64,000 bases of DNA, taken from NCBI GenBank assembly GCA_037127315.1, contig JBBBDQ010000350.1, positions 3,324,501-3,388,500 on the forward strand, given 5' to 3'. Source of the stretch: Ascarosepion bandense (Eukaryota > Mollusca > Cephalopoda > Sepiida > Sepiidae). Under the pieces are notes generated by a model, which saw only the letters and a list, made by a program, of their open reading frames with translations, was not told the DNA's origin and searched no databases. Positions 11,166 through 21,799 of this stretch are shown in pieces. The translations under genes were made by a program, and so were the position numbers. The stretch's first letter is position 1; the number at the start of each line of letters is the position of its first letter.

Positions 11166-11468
11166 ATTTTCTCGATTTTCTGCACTATTGTAAGAACTGC
11201 AACCTTGAAACTTCTGAATATCGTTTCTTATGTCTTTGTCTATGAGTGTATCAAATTTGATTAAAATCGGACCACTCCTTCTATAACCCGATTTTTTTCG
11301 ATTTTCGCTATTGATCGGGGCTACCTAGACACAAAACCTAGCTAAGAACACTCGCAGATGCTTACAGTACAACTGTGTAAATTTTCAAGAAAATCGGTTC
11401 AGCCGTTTCGGAGTCTATCGGTAACGGACACACATACAGACAAAGTTCCATTTATAAATAAGTTTAGA

Positions 11469-11481
11469 TTTAGATACATAC

Positions 11482-11541
<60 letters not shown>

Positions 11542-11880
11542 CAGACATATACGTTACTATATATCAGAACAATGAACATATAACATATATTTAATATTCA
11601 TATTTGTATATTTCACAATATAATATATAAATTTCTTTGTAGCAGAAAAATGAATGACCATTTATAATTTCAGAGTCACCGTTAGCTTTTCTTGTCGGTA
11701 CATAATGGTTATAACCGACATTTGCGCTTGTATATTTCTCTCTCTCCATCCCCACCATAATTCTATCGATAACTTGAAGCACCAAAAATCGAGCTCTACA
11801 GAAGTATGCTGAGTATACCATGTTCTCATCATGTGTGCAACGACGAAATCTAAGAGAAAATGGGAACAAGGCAGGCATTT
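11469..11880. other. unassigned DNA with a (TG)n run
   Basis: There is a (TG)n repeat at about 11499-11537. The rest shows no recognisable gene or repeat. Confidence 0.5.
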
Positions 11881-11904
11881 ATAATTAACAACAAGAAAAG
11901 ACTG

Positions 11905-12115
11905 TTGTGGTTTCTAGGGCTTAAAATAAGGAAAGACGGCTTGGAAAATCTGACAGGAGAGACAGGGGAAACATACTTAGTGAGCTTCAGTAAAGGATGA
12001 AGGAATATGGCTTAAGAGAAATAACAAAAGACAAAATTTATTAACAACTTCCAGGAAGAGGAATTTGTGGAAGGCAATGACCGTCTACGGCCTGAGACGT
12101 AACGCGTTACATAGA
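11905..12115 (+). mobile_element. RTE-type LINE 3' fragment, decayed
   Basis: It reads through a GRLGKSDRRDRG-like track and ends in 'gaatttgtggaaggcaatga' and 'ccgtctacggcc'. These match the terminal 'gatgtggaaagccatgatcgcctacg' segment of better copies. Old and broken. Confidence 0.5.
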
Positions 12116-12480
12116 ACTTTTCCAATTTGTTATTCATTTGCCTAATAAATATGACTAAAATTATTTCTAAAGCAAATAAAAAACGTAGTTTAAAATAAAG
12201 AAGAAAAATAAACATAAAAATATCTGACGTTTGATTATTTGGTCAGATTTTTGGAACTGAGTTGAAACGAGAACTTTTTTGCATCCCTCGTCTTTCTGCT
12301 CTACAATGATGAAATACTAAGTAAGGGAGAATATTCTAAGCGAGGCGAGACAAAACTCTTGAGGAAATAAATAAGATGCGTCATCATCACTTGAAACTGA
12401 GATATTTAAATCAAGGGTGTTTATTACGAACAAACAAATATCTTTTAACTCTTTAAGAATAATTTACACTATTTACATTG

Positions 12481-12744
12481 TGATTTGTGGTGCAGTGGAT
12501 ATCGACTCGGAACGACAAATCGTGTAGCCGAGTTCGAATTCCAGTTGAACTCCTTGCATTCACTTACGCACAAATACCCTTGGGAAAGGTATTATTCCGT
12601 CTTTCCCTCCAGATATGGGTTAAATAATAGAACAGACTGGCTGGCAACTTACTGCGGGATAATCTTCTGCCCAGTCAGTCATGCCTCGAAAGAGACAAGA
12701 TCGCCCAAAACGTGTATCACGTATGGCACTTAACTGACTGACTG
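12481..12744 (+). mobile_element. tRNA-derived SINE inserted in the hammerhead array
   Basis: Complete head (TGGTGCAGTGGATATCG) and tail (TTAACTGACTGACTG). It is flanked by ACATTG at 12475-12480 and 12745-12750. The uninterrupted target is preserved in the neighbouring unit (about 12955), which confirms the insertion point. Confidence 0.9.
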
Positions 12745-12775
12745 ACATTGTTCAGACTGCTCTAATCTTTGTTGC

Positions 12776-12826
12776 CATATTTACGACGTTTCGTCCGTTG
12801 TACACTACAGACTTCTTCAGAATATG
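12776..12826 (-). ncRNA. hammerhead ribozyme motif A2, core intact
   Basis: Minus strand: stem I strand CATATT, CTGAAGA (12820-12814), stem II GTCTG...CGGAC, GAAA (12792-12789), CGTCGTA, stem I strand AATATG. CATATT and AATATG pair perfectly over six bases if cleavage follows GTA. A GTC cleavage site with a two-pair palindromic stem III (ACGT) is the alternative. Stem II covaries with the GGCCG/CGGCC form of A1 and A7. Confidence 0.75.
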
Positions 12827-12985
12827 TTTACATTTAAAAGATGAGACTATTAACACTAATTACATTGTTAATTACATTGTTAATATTTAAATCAGGGATG
12901 TTTATACGAACAAATAAGTATCTTTCAACTCTTTAAGAATAATTTACACTATTTACATTGCATGGACTGTTCTAATCTTTGTTGC

Positions 12986-13036
12986 CATATTTACGACATT
13001 TCGTCCGTTGTACACTACAGACCTCTTCAGAATATG
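12986..13036 (-). ncRNA. hammerhead ribozyme motif A3, core intact
   Basis: Second unit of the tandem array: CTGAAGA (13030-13024), stem II GTCTG...CGGAC, GAAA, TGTC, and the same CATATT/AATATG stem I as A2. It differs from A2 by only a few bases. Confidence 0.7.
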
Positions 13037-13105
13037 TTTATATTTAGGAGATGAGACTATTAACAGTTATTACATGGTTCGAACTGTTGTCCTCATCTTT
13101 ATTAC

Positions 13106-13157
13106 CACGTTCACAACGTTTCGGTTGTTGTACGCTCCGGCCTTCTTCAGGCGTTAT
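13106..13157 (-). ncRNA. hammerhead motif A4
   Basis: CTGAAGA (13150-13144) and GAAA (13122-13119) are intact. Stem II GGCCG faces CAACC, so it pairs poorly in the middle. GTT would be the cleavage triplet. Activity is doubtful. Confidence 0.55.
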
Positions 13158-13160
13158 TTA

Positions 13161-15000
13161 AAATAAAAAAAATTGAAGCGAACTCAGATGAGTCAAAAGA
13201 CGATCTACCAACGGCCAGCGTTTCATTTGCTTGGTCACATGCATTTATGCATAGGTGTAGGGCCCGTGTGTATGTCCGTGCATGTGTTGTATGTGTATAT
13301 CTGTGTAGGTGTGTGTATATGTGTTTGCACGCATGTTCGTATGCGTGTGAATCGCGTTTGAGATGCTGGTACAAAATGTGACACGGGTGTAAAACACGTG
13401 TATCATATTCACTGGAAATCCAATCACAGTAGACGTCAGTATATCGGGGAAAAAAGTAAAAAAAAAAGTTGTTGGCGATTTCACTGGTTGTCAAATCAGT
13501 GCACAACATGGATTTGAAAAGAGGGTAAGGGTTGGAGGGTTGCCAACAGGGAACAGCCGGGTGACGAGGGGTGACGGGGAAGAGGGGAATATAGGAAAAC
13601 TGAAATCAATGCTAGTCACAGGTGTTCAATTGGCGATTGGGCGAACAGTAAATTTGCGTCGTGTCCACGTCAGTTGCCGTATAAGACCCCACTTTCGGGA
13701 GTGCCTTAGGTTACACTGCCGATCAAATCACGACCTTTTCACTCGCTCCATTTGTATCTTCCCCAACGAATCGTTGTTGCCAGACTGAATTCTCAGGAAA
13801 AAAAAAGCACAAAAAAGATTTTCGACTGTTTATCAGATTTTTTGCCATCATTCCGTAAGTACAAATCATTTCTAAACATTTGTCTATTAAATTCTTATCA
13901 GTTACAATTTTGTAATTATTCAAATTCTTTTATTGTTGAGTGAGACAACGAAATCTCTTCGTTACAAAAATAATGAAGTTTATATTAATATAGATATTTG
14001 ATGAACTTGCTTTAGTCTGGCACAAGGCAAAACGAAAATAAAGATTGTGATGCTTTTCTATTTCAAATGGATGGCGTTCCTGCTTAAAAAAATAGAAAAT
14101 AACGATATTCATATTTTTTGTCTCATTCAAACAGCAACCAAAGACGCACAGGTAATGTATGCAACTACTTTAGCCATCAGGTGATCTCCGACATTTTATC
14201 AATTAATACCTAAACAAATTATTTGCATAAATTTATCTTTACTGGTAGTTTTCATTGATTCCTATGTTATTATACTTGTAAAATCCATCGTTTGTTAATA
14301 TTTCTGAAGAATAAAATAGCGATTCCGTTTAAAATGTCTCACTATCTTTTTTAATTATATTGATAATGAGATGATTATATAATCAACAATGTAATTAGCA
14401 AATTGATTAATTAATGAGATATAATTGATAAAAAGCTTTTAGAAGAAGACGTTTTTGCACCTTATAAATTCCGTAACAATCCGAGATACAGAAATTATGA
14501 GTATAAAAATCCCAAAAGACGTACAATACAATTAGCGAAATCGGATTAAAAAAAATATTTTTCATTTTAAATTTTATCGATCAGAGAAAAAGTTTAAAAT
14601 AATTATTACATTTTTAAGACTAAAATCTAATTTTAATTGACGAAATGTGGAAAATTTTGGATGCAATTAAATAGATCAAAAGGTAAGTAAATATGAATAA
14701 ATATCGAGATGAACGTTTACAGTAGATCAATGGCGAGTCAAGCGGAACTTATGAAGTAAGTTCATTTATTATGGTTGTCACATTACCTTTTCCTAGACTA
14801 AAGTAAACCAAGAAAAAATCTATCCATGAGGACAAAACTCACAAGCCATGGACTCGTGATATGAGACTGATAACCATTGTCTTATGCCAGTTGCTCAAGA
14901 AAAATAGTTATTTACTTAAGTTTGTCCATCAAAATTGATCACACACTGCAGTTCACACCATTGTGACAATGATCTGCGCGACTATTTTTCTGACAAGCTC
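13161..15000. other. unassigned DNA, no gene recognised
   Basis: A GT-rich variable stretch (13255-13350) is followed by mixed-composition sequence with a moderately GC-rich patch at 13510-13760, then AT-rich DNA. There is one short block, 'tttagtctggcacaaggc' near 14013, also near 38829, which may be the tail of another SINE. No coding exon seen. Confidence 0.5.
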
Positions 15001-15003
15001 ACG

Positions 15004-15045
<42 letters not shown>
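15004..15045. repeat. (CA)n microsatellite
   Basis: About 20 CA units followed by a short TA run. Confidence 0.95.
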
Positions 15046-15053
<8 letters not shown>

Positions 15054-15494
15054 TAAACAGTACGATCAAGACAAAATAACTTATAGGTGGTGTGAGTGAA
15101 TGAGCAATGCTCAAAGGAGGCAAACTAATTAGTAATTAAGAACATATTAACTAAAATTGTCTCGATCAAATATAAATGCTGTTTCTATGAAATGCATCAG
15201 TTTAAGTAACCAATCATTAATCAGGAATCGAATAACACGTGGCATTTTTTACTACGTCGATATTTTGACTATAATTCGGTCTTCTCGTTAAGTAGTACAT
15301 TTTCTAACTTAAACCCCAGGATGCATAACTTTTGTGGGCTCTGTATGCATTTATGAAGCAGAAGTTATATACCGTGGAGTTGAATAAAAGGTTAAGTTTT
15401 GATTTGGCTGAAACGTTAGACAGAAACTTGTAAACCAACTTTGAAGACCTACTGTAAAAGTTCTGTTAGGCGCGGTTTATGATGGTTTTTAGTT
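15046..15494. other. unassigned DNA
   Basis: No recognisable element or gene between the CA repeat and the large CTAT array. Confidence 0.5.
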
Positions 15495-15495
15495 A

Positions 15496-15549
<54 letters not shown>

Positions 15550-15559
15550 CATCTATCTA

Positions 15560-15616
<57 letters not shown>

Positions 15617-15627
15617 CAGTCTGCTCA

Positions 15628-15676
<49 letters not shown>

Positions 15677-15687
15677 CAGTCTGCTCA

Positions 15688-15748
<61 letters not shown>

Positions 15749-15755
15749 CATGTCA

Positions 15756-15812
<57 letters not shown>

Positions 15813-15822
15813 CAGTCTGTCA

Positions 15823-15875
<53 letters not shown>

Positions 15876-15885
15876 CAGTCTGTCA

Positions 15886-15942
<57 letters not shown>

Positions 15943-15949
15943 CAGTCTG

Positions 15950-16003
<54 letters not shown>

Positions 16004-16004
16004 G
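15495..16004. repeat. large interrupted (CTAT)n array
   Basis: Over 500 bases of CTAT repeats. Every 60-70 bases they are interrupted by a short spacer of the form CTCAGTCTG(CT)CAT or CTCATGTCAT, so a higher-order repeat lies on top of the tetranucleotide. The long Ile-Tyr-Leu-Ser frame it encodes is not a gene. Confidence 0.95.
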
Positions 16005-16116
16005 ATGTAATCAATTATTCTCCAGAGCAATCTTTTTTCATGAATGGTATTTGGTCAGAAATTGAAAAGTAGATCCGATCGAGAACTTTTCGAAATCTTT
16101 CCCACCTTCTCTCTCG

Positions 16117-16118
<2 letters not shown>

Positions 16119-16164
<46 letters not shown>
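16119..16164. repeat. (CA)n microsatellite
   Basis: About 23 CA units. Confidence 0.95.
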
Positions 16165-16167
<3 letters not shown>

Positions 16168-16708
16168 TATATATAATTTGTCATCGTTATTTATTTTATG
16201 ATCTTAGTCATTAAGAACTATTGAGTACAGGTTGGTCTGAATAAATTTATTAACTTAAAATAAAGACCAAAGGACAAAACAACAAAATGGTAAATTTTAA
16301 TATTTGAAACATTTCGATACTGGGTTTCGGCCATTTTGACACTATACAAATTTTATAAACGTGGCTTCGATGAGTTTTTACTTTCGTGAAATAAATCGAT
16401 TTCGCACATATGACATAATGGCACAAATTGAGGAAGGCTGATCCCCGCAGTCGTTCGAATTAAAAAACTTGTCTTTCGCCGGGAAAATCGACATTCGAAA
16501 TCCTGTTATTTCATTTGGCTTCCAACTTGAATTATTGTCTAAGCGATAATTCTTTAATCATAAAATATTGTCAATCGAAAAGCGGTAATCGTTAAAATTG
16601 ATTGATCCTATAACTGCTAAACATTGGTTTCACAACGGGAAGGAAAATTATTTCACAACGAGAAGTGAAAGTATTTTACAACGAGAAAGGAAATTTTTTT
16701 GACAAATT
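16165..16708. other. unassigned DNA with a small tandem repeat
   Basis: At about 16628-16697 a motif of the form TTTCACAACGAGAAG-GAAA is repeated three times with changes. Otherwise nothing is recognised. Confidence 0.5.
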
Positions 16709-16719
16709 ATCTTTCTTTG

Positions 16720-17013
16720 TGCGTTGGGGTGCAGTGGATATCGACTCGGAACGAGAAATCGGGGTGCCGAGTTCGAATTCCAGTTGAATTCCTTGCATTC
16801 ACTTACGCACAACTACCCTTGGGAAAGGTATTATTCCGTCTTTCCCTCCAGATATGGGTTAAATAATAGGGCAGATTGGGTTCTGTAGCCTTGGCTGGCA
16901 ACCAGTCTACCGCAGAAAGCAATGGCAATCGACTGTGGGATAATCTTCTGCCCAGCCAGTCTATTTCGAGACATGATCATCTAAAAGCGTGCATCACGTA
17001 TGGCATTTAACTG
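16720..17013 (+). mobile_element. full-length tRNA-derived SINE with target-site duplication
   Basis: Head GGGTGCAGTGGATATCG and tail TGGCATTTAACTG. It is bounded by an 11-base direct repeat ATCTTTCTTTG at 16709-16719 and 17014-17024. Confidence 0.95.
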
Positions 17014-17024
17014 ATCTTTCTTTG

Positions 17025-17480
17025 GATTGCAATTTGCCCTTTGCGCTTTTCTTTTGCACTGAAACCAATAAAAGAAAGTTAACGTTAAAGACTAGAAATT
17101 CTTTACTTTCATTTCTGCTGATCTCGGATTGAATTTCCCAAATTAACCAAGAAACAAAAATATATTTGAAGCATGTAATGAATTTTATGATTTCTTATGG
17201 ACAATGGCAAATCTTCCTTGTACTCTTAAAACATTGTTTAAATTAAAAAAAGTGACTGGTAAGTAAATAATTCATACATTTGACAAACAGAACCAGAAAA
17301 TGTTTTCTTGCCTTTTCAGAATAAAATTAGAAATAAATTTTTAACATTGTCAAGTGAAGTAAAAAGTATCTAAATTCAAATTAATGTCACGGCTCCTCTT
17401 TACTAGTTGTCAAATCAGTCATATTTTCAGATTATACAGATCATTTCTGTATTTTATGGTATGATGATTTTCTAAGCGCA
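17025..17480. other. unassigned AT-rich DNA
   Basis: No recognisable gene or repeat. Confidence 0.5.
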
Positions 17481-17590
17481 ACTTAGATGTGGCACAAGGC
17501 TGAAATATGAGACACCCAGTGAGGATCGAGCTCACTACTCAATTGTAATGATTCGACCGAGACAAGCCTGCTAACCATTACATCACCTCG
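17481..17590 (-). repeat. possible second tRNA-related SINE head
   Basis: The minus strand has TAATGGTTAGCAGGC, then GAGCTCGATCCTC 45-50 bases later, then a 'cacaaggc' block. This is box-A/box-B-like spacing, and a similar arrangement (GTTAACAAGCTGGTCTC ... GAGTTCGATTTTC) sits at 42535-42610. Degenerate; tentative. Confidence 0.35.
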
Positions 17591-17613
17591 ATGGTATGAT
17601 AGAATAAGGGTGT

Positions 17614-17892
17614 GGGTGGTGGTGCAGTGGATATCGGCTCGGAACGAAAAATCGGAGAGCCGAGTTCGAATTCACTTGCGCGCAAATACTATTGGGAAAG
17701 GTATTAATCTTTCGCTTCTCCCTAAAGCTATGGGTTAAATAGCAAGACAGTTTGGATTCTATATTCTTGGTGGGCAATCAGTCTACTACAGAAAGTAATG
17801 GCAACCCACTAGTGGAAAATTTTCTGCCCCGTCTGTTTCTTTCGAGACATGATCGCCCTAGCGTGTATCACGTATGGCACTTAACTGACTGA
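17614..17892 (+). mobile_element. tRNA-derived SINE
   Basis: TGGTGCAGTGGATATCGG head, GAGTTCGAATTC box B, and tail ending TTAACTGACTGA. A small internal deletion after box B removes the 'ccagttgaattccttgc' part. No clear flanking duplication. Confidence 0.9.
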
Positions 17893-17991
17893 GGACAAGG
17901 AAAAAAATAGCAAACGTTTCTTATTTGTTCCTTATCCTATCATTCTGTTGGATTCCGATCCATATTTGATATCATTTCATTTTAGCGTATA

Positions 17992-18378
17992 CTAGCAGTA
18001 TAACCCGGCGTTGCTCGGGTGTAATGAAAGCTTTTATATATATATATTATCGGCTTTCTGCACTATTGTAAGAACTGCTACCTTGAAACTTCTGAATATC
18101 GTTTCTTATGTCTTTGTCTATGAGTGTATCAAATTTGATTAAAATCGGACCACTCCTTCTATAACCCGATTTTTTCGATTATCGATTTTCGGTATTTATC
18201 GGGGGTACCTCGACACAAAACCTAGCTAAGAACACTCGCAGACGTCTATAGTACAACTGTGTAAATTTTCAAGAAAATCGGTTCAGCCATTTCGGAGTCT
18301 ATAGGTAATGGACACACACACACACACACATACACACACACACATACACACAAAGTTCCATTTATAAATAAGTTTAGA
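17992..18378 (-). mobile_element. Helitron-like element (family H1), internally deleted
   Basis: Minus-strand ends TCTAAACTTATTTATAAATG (18378) and TACTGCTAG (17992), with flanking A and T. Most of the region between the TA run and the terminal hairpin is missing compared with 10.6 kb. Confidence 0.8.
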
Positions 18379-19105
18379 TATGACCACACTTTTCCCTCAA
18401 AATATCAAAAAATATCTGAAAAATATTTCAGAATATACGAATTTAGAGAGCCAATGTTCCGCTAAAAATCATAGTAGTTGTATTGTATCTTGTTCCATGG
18501 AATTCGAGGGATCGTATGCGCATAAAAAGTAATATTTAAAATCGACAATTCATTAAGAAATGATGAATTCAAACATTACAATTTATCCATTACAAATATT
18601 TATTAAGATAAAAGAAGAATATGAAGGAAGTGTTTGACAAGTTTTCTTACTAGGGAGAATAAATCTGCTTTGAAAAAAAACATTCAAAATTCTGGCTCGA
18701 ATCTGGATTCGAACACTGAAATCTAATATTCATGATATTAAGTGGGATATTAAGTGAAAAAATATATTTACAAATTGGTCAACGAGACGAAGCTGCAATC
18801 CATCACGCTACGGCAGGAGAGCATTATTTGCCATCGAGTGATGACGTGGCAACGACATCGTGACGATTCGATCTTTCTCAATGAGATTTTTTGATCTTGC
18901 ATCGTAAAAAATGTATTAAAAGTGTCAGTTTCCAATCAATGTCAGATCATGACAATTTCTAATCAGTAATTGAGCCAATGATTGAATCAATCAATTTGTT
19001 CCACGTTTTGATTTGCCAGCTGTGACCATTAAATGTGTTCGGTTGCGTTTAATCTAACACCAACTCTGAAACAATCTACTTCCTTTAGCATTTAATTTTA
19101 CAAGA
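18379..19105. other. unassigned AT-rich DNA
   Basis: Nothing recognised. Confidence 0.5.
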
Positions 19106-19107
19106 TT

Positions 19108-19109
19108 GA

Positions 19110-19170
<61 letters not shown>

Positions 19171-19172
19171 TA
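19108..19172. repeat. (TA)n microsatellite
   Basis: TA run. Confidence 0.95.
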
Positions 19173-19185
19173 TATTTTAGAATAA

Positions 19186-19360
19186 GTACAATTCTTTTTT
19201 ATATCCACTACAAATTGTACGTTTTGTTTCGATATTGAAATGACAATGTCTCATCAGGTGTTGTGGATCTGATGAGACATTGTAATTCTGATGAGGCATT
19301 GCAATTTCAATGTCAAAACAAAATGTACAATTTGTAGTGGATATAAAAAAAATTGTACAT
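19186..19360. repeat. nested foldback (inverted repeat)
   Basis: Outer arms at about 19186-19241 and 19303-19360 contain TATCCACTACAAATTGTAC and its complement. An inner arm ACAATGTCTCATCAG (19243-19257) pairs with CTGATGAGACATTGT (19269-19283). The transcript or single strand would form a long near-perfect hairpin. No terminal target duplication is seen. Confidence 0.8.
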
Positions 19361-20254
19361 GTTCTAAAATATAGTTTATAATAAATATTCACAGCTTTAT
19401 ATTATATATCGAGTACTGTTTTAAATTAATGTTTTGGACGTTGTAAATATTTCTTCATTTCATATTCACTCGGATATATATATATATATATATTCCTAAT
19501 TTAATTGTTTTAAAGATTATTTTATTTTATTTAATGGATACTTATATTTGTGTAGATGGTCTGTTTTTAATATTAAACAGTATATTTATTTATCCACAGC
19601 TATAATTTTTTAAACAAGAATATTCAGGCCCGTAGATGTAAATGAATAAATAAATATACTGTTTGATAATAAAAACAGAGCGTCTACTCAAATAGGGGTA
19701 TCCAATTAAAAAAAACGCAATTTTTAAAAAATTTTTTATTTTTGTTGAATTCAAAAACCTCTCATTCATATTTTTCAACAGATATCTCCGCAGAAAAACT
19801 CTCTCCCAGACAAATAGGTCTGGTGATTTTGGAACGGTGGGATTGCATTCGATTTGAAAGCTGGGGTTTGTCATGAGAAAGAAAGATACAAAGAATATTT
19901 TTCTAAAGTCATAACCATTTTTCAAAACAATCTTAAAGATTAAATTTAGGTTCCAAATCGTAATTGAATTTCATTCCAGTCTTCAGTGAAAGCCTTAGAA
20001 AATTTATAAGTTACTGAAGCTTTACAATATTTTATGGACAAGATGCATGGCACAAGGACATTATTGTAAAATCATTGTGCCATCAAATAAGACCTTAATT
20101 TACTTCAAACGGAAATTATACTGTACAATTCAGCTATAACGTTATATCTTATGTAGAGAAGAAGTTTTAGTGTGATTTTCAATAAACAATGCAAATGTAA
20201 AACATTTTCACTGATGTTTACCCAGCTGTATTATGGTGTTATATACACTTCCAT

Positions 20255-20572
20255 GGATGTGCGTTGTGGTACAGTGGATATCGGCTCAGAACGAGAAACT
20301 GGGGAGCCGAGTTCGAATTCCAGCCGAATTCATGGTATTCACTTACGCGCAAATACTAATACGCGCAAAATAATAAAGGTATTAATCCATCTATTCCTTC
20401 CAGTTATCGGTTAAATAGCAGGACAGATTGGGTTCTGTAGCCTTGGTCGGCAACCAGTCTACCGCAGAAAGCAATGGCAAACTACTGTGGGATAATCTTC
20501 TGCCCAGTCAGTCATGTCTCTTTCGAGACATGATCGCCCAAACGTGTATCACATACGGCACTTAACTGACTG
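20255..20572 (+). mobile_element. full-length tRNA-derived SINE with target-site duplication
   Basis: Perfect 12-base direct repeat ATACACTTCCAT at 20243-20254 and 20573-20584. Complete head and tail. A small duplication (AATACTAATACGCGCAAAATA) lies after box B. Confidence 0.95.
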
Positions 20573-21494
20573 ATACACTTCCATCTATTTTTTGTTTTTA
20601 TTGTCATCTAACAATTCTTATTTCTTAAGTAGCCTTTTTTGTAATCTTTTACAATTTTTTTTACATGACAAAAAGCTGTTTATTTTGCTAGCAGTTATTC
20701 ATAATCATTCAATGTACCTAATACAAAAACATCAACTTTATTTGGATTCATTCTTGAAATATTCAAATTTGAAGTCAGTTTATAAGCTTTTTATAAATTT
20801 TTTTGGTTTTATTGTTGTTGAATTGGAAAACCTCTCTTATGCATATTTTTCAACAGATATCTTTACACAAAAACTTTCTCCCAAACAAATAGGGTTGTTG
20901 ATTTTGAAACGGTGGGATTGCACTCAATTTAAAAGCTGGGGTTTGTCATGATAAAGAAAGACCAAATATAATAATATAATATAATTTACTGAAGCTTTAC
21001 AAATTTTTTATGGACAAGATGCATGACACAAGCACATTATTACTAAATCACTGTGCCATCAAATAAGACCTTAATTTACTTCAAACGGAAATTATACTGA
21101 ACAATTCAGCTCGATTGTGACGTCATATCTTATATAGAGAAGTAGTTTTAGTGTGAATGTCAATAAACAATGCAAATGTAAAACATTTTGTTTGATAATG
21201 TGTGGCCCACAGTATTATTACTTTTATGTATTTTTTATAATTTCATAGTTTTTATTAATTAAGATCTAACAAATGATCAAAGAAATCTTAGTCATTGAGT
21301 AGATTTTTTTTTGTAATTTTTACAATCTTTTCACAGTTTTTATTTATCAAAAAGTAAAAAATACATATTTTGCTTGTGGTGATCCATTATTATAATACTG
21401 ATTTGAATATATTTTCCATTCAATGTATCTAGTACAAATATATCAGCTTTATTTGGAATTATTCTTGAAATAGTAAAATTTACATGTCAGTTTG

Positions 21495-21710
21495 TGTTGT
21501 GTCGTGGCTCGTACCATGTGACATCCGGTCGCCCGGATGTATAAATGACAATGTGTGTTTAGCAAAGGAAGTTATTATTATCACAGGATTCGTGAAGTAA
21601 CACCTACTACTGCGAGAGACTGTAAATACTGTATATACCTCTTGGTTGTACCACTCTGGTAATAGTTTATCCACATTTTACTGTGTATCTATTCATTCCA
21701 CGATACAACA
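21495..21710. mobile_element. solo LTR (216 bases) with 5-base target duplication
   Basis: It starts TGTTGTGTCGTGG and ends CCACGATACAACA, an imperfect inverted terminal pair with TG...CA ends. It is flanked by GTTTG at 21490-21494 and 21711-21715. A TATA-like GTATAAATG lies 40 bases in. This is what remains after recombination between the LTRs of an LTR retrotransposon; no internal region survives. Confidence 0.85.
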
Positions 21711-21799
21711 GTTTGTAAGCAAAAATCTGTAGAAATTAGATATTTTTGCATATTTTCAGACAATTTTAAAACTAAATGCTCAAAAAGTAATAAAAGCTA

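Larger units (their letters stand above)
10642..11468 (-). mobile_element. Helitron-like element (family H1) carrying a hammerhead element
   Basis: On the minus strand it begins TCTAAACTTATTTATAAATG (right end, 11468) and ends ...TACTGCTAG (left end, 10642). A lies before the 5' end and T after the 3' end, as expected for Helitrons, which insert between A and T. The last bases form the usual short hairpin (CCCGAGCAACGCCGGG-like) before CTAG. The AT-rich middle has been invaded by the family-B element at 10876-11160. Non-autonomous: no Rep/helicase. Confidence 0.8.
12400..13160 (-). mobile_element. tandem array of hammerhead-bearing units (family A), three motifs
   Basis: Two adjacent units share ATATTTAAATCA(A)GGG, ACAAA, 'ctctttaagaataatttaca', the hammerhead and a 'gagatgagactattaac' tail. 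Unit 1 starts about 12408 and unit 2 about 12887. Without the inserted SINE the repeat period is about 210-215 bases. A third motif follows at 13106-13157. Tandem short units each with a hammerhead are the known layout of retrozymes and of PLE terminal repeats. Confidence 0.65.
19640..21790. repeat. direct tandem repeat of an unknown unit (about 0.7 kb)
   Basis: Unit 1 (about 19640-20240) and unit 2 (about 20590-21215) share blocks such as CAACAGATATCT, ACGGTGGGATTGCA, AGCTGGGGTTTGTCATGA, ATTATACTG and 'caataaacaatgcaaatg'. A third partial unit (about 21230-21490, continuing at 21711) repeats the 'tttatttggattcattcttg' part. A SINE splits the boundary after unit 1, and a solo LTR splits unit 3. 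The short coding-like frames in it (for example ENLSYAYFSTDIFTQKLS) are unrecognised. Confidence 0.7.

Noticed and set aside
15479..16072. A 197-codon open frame of Ile-Tyr-Leu-Ser repeats
   Set aside because: It is a read-through of the CTAT microsatellite; every frame of such a repeat is open. No gene.
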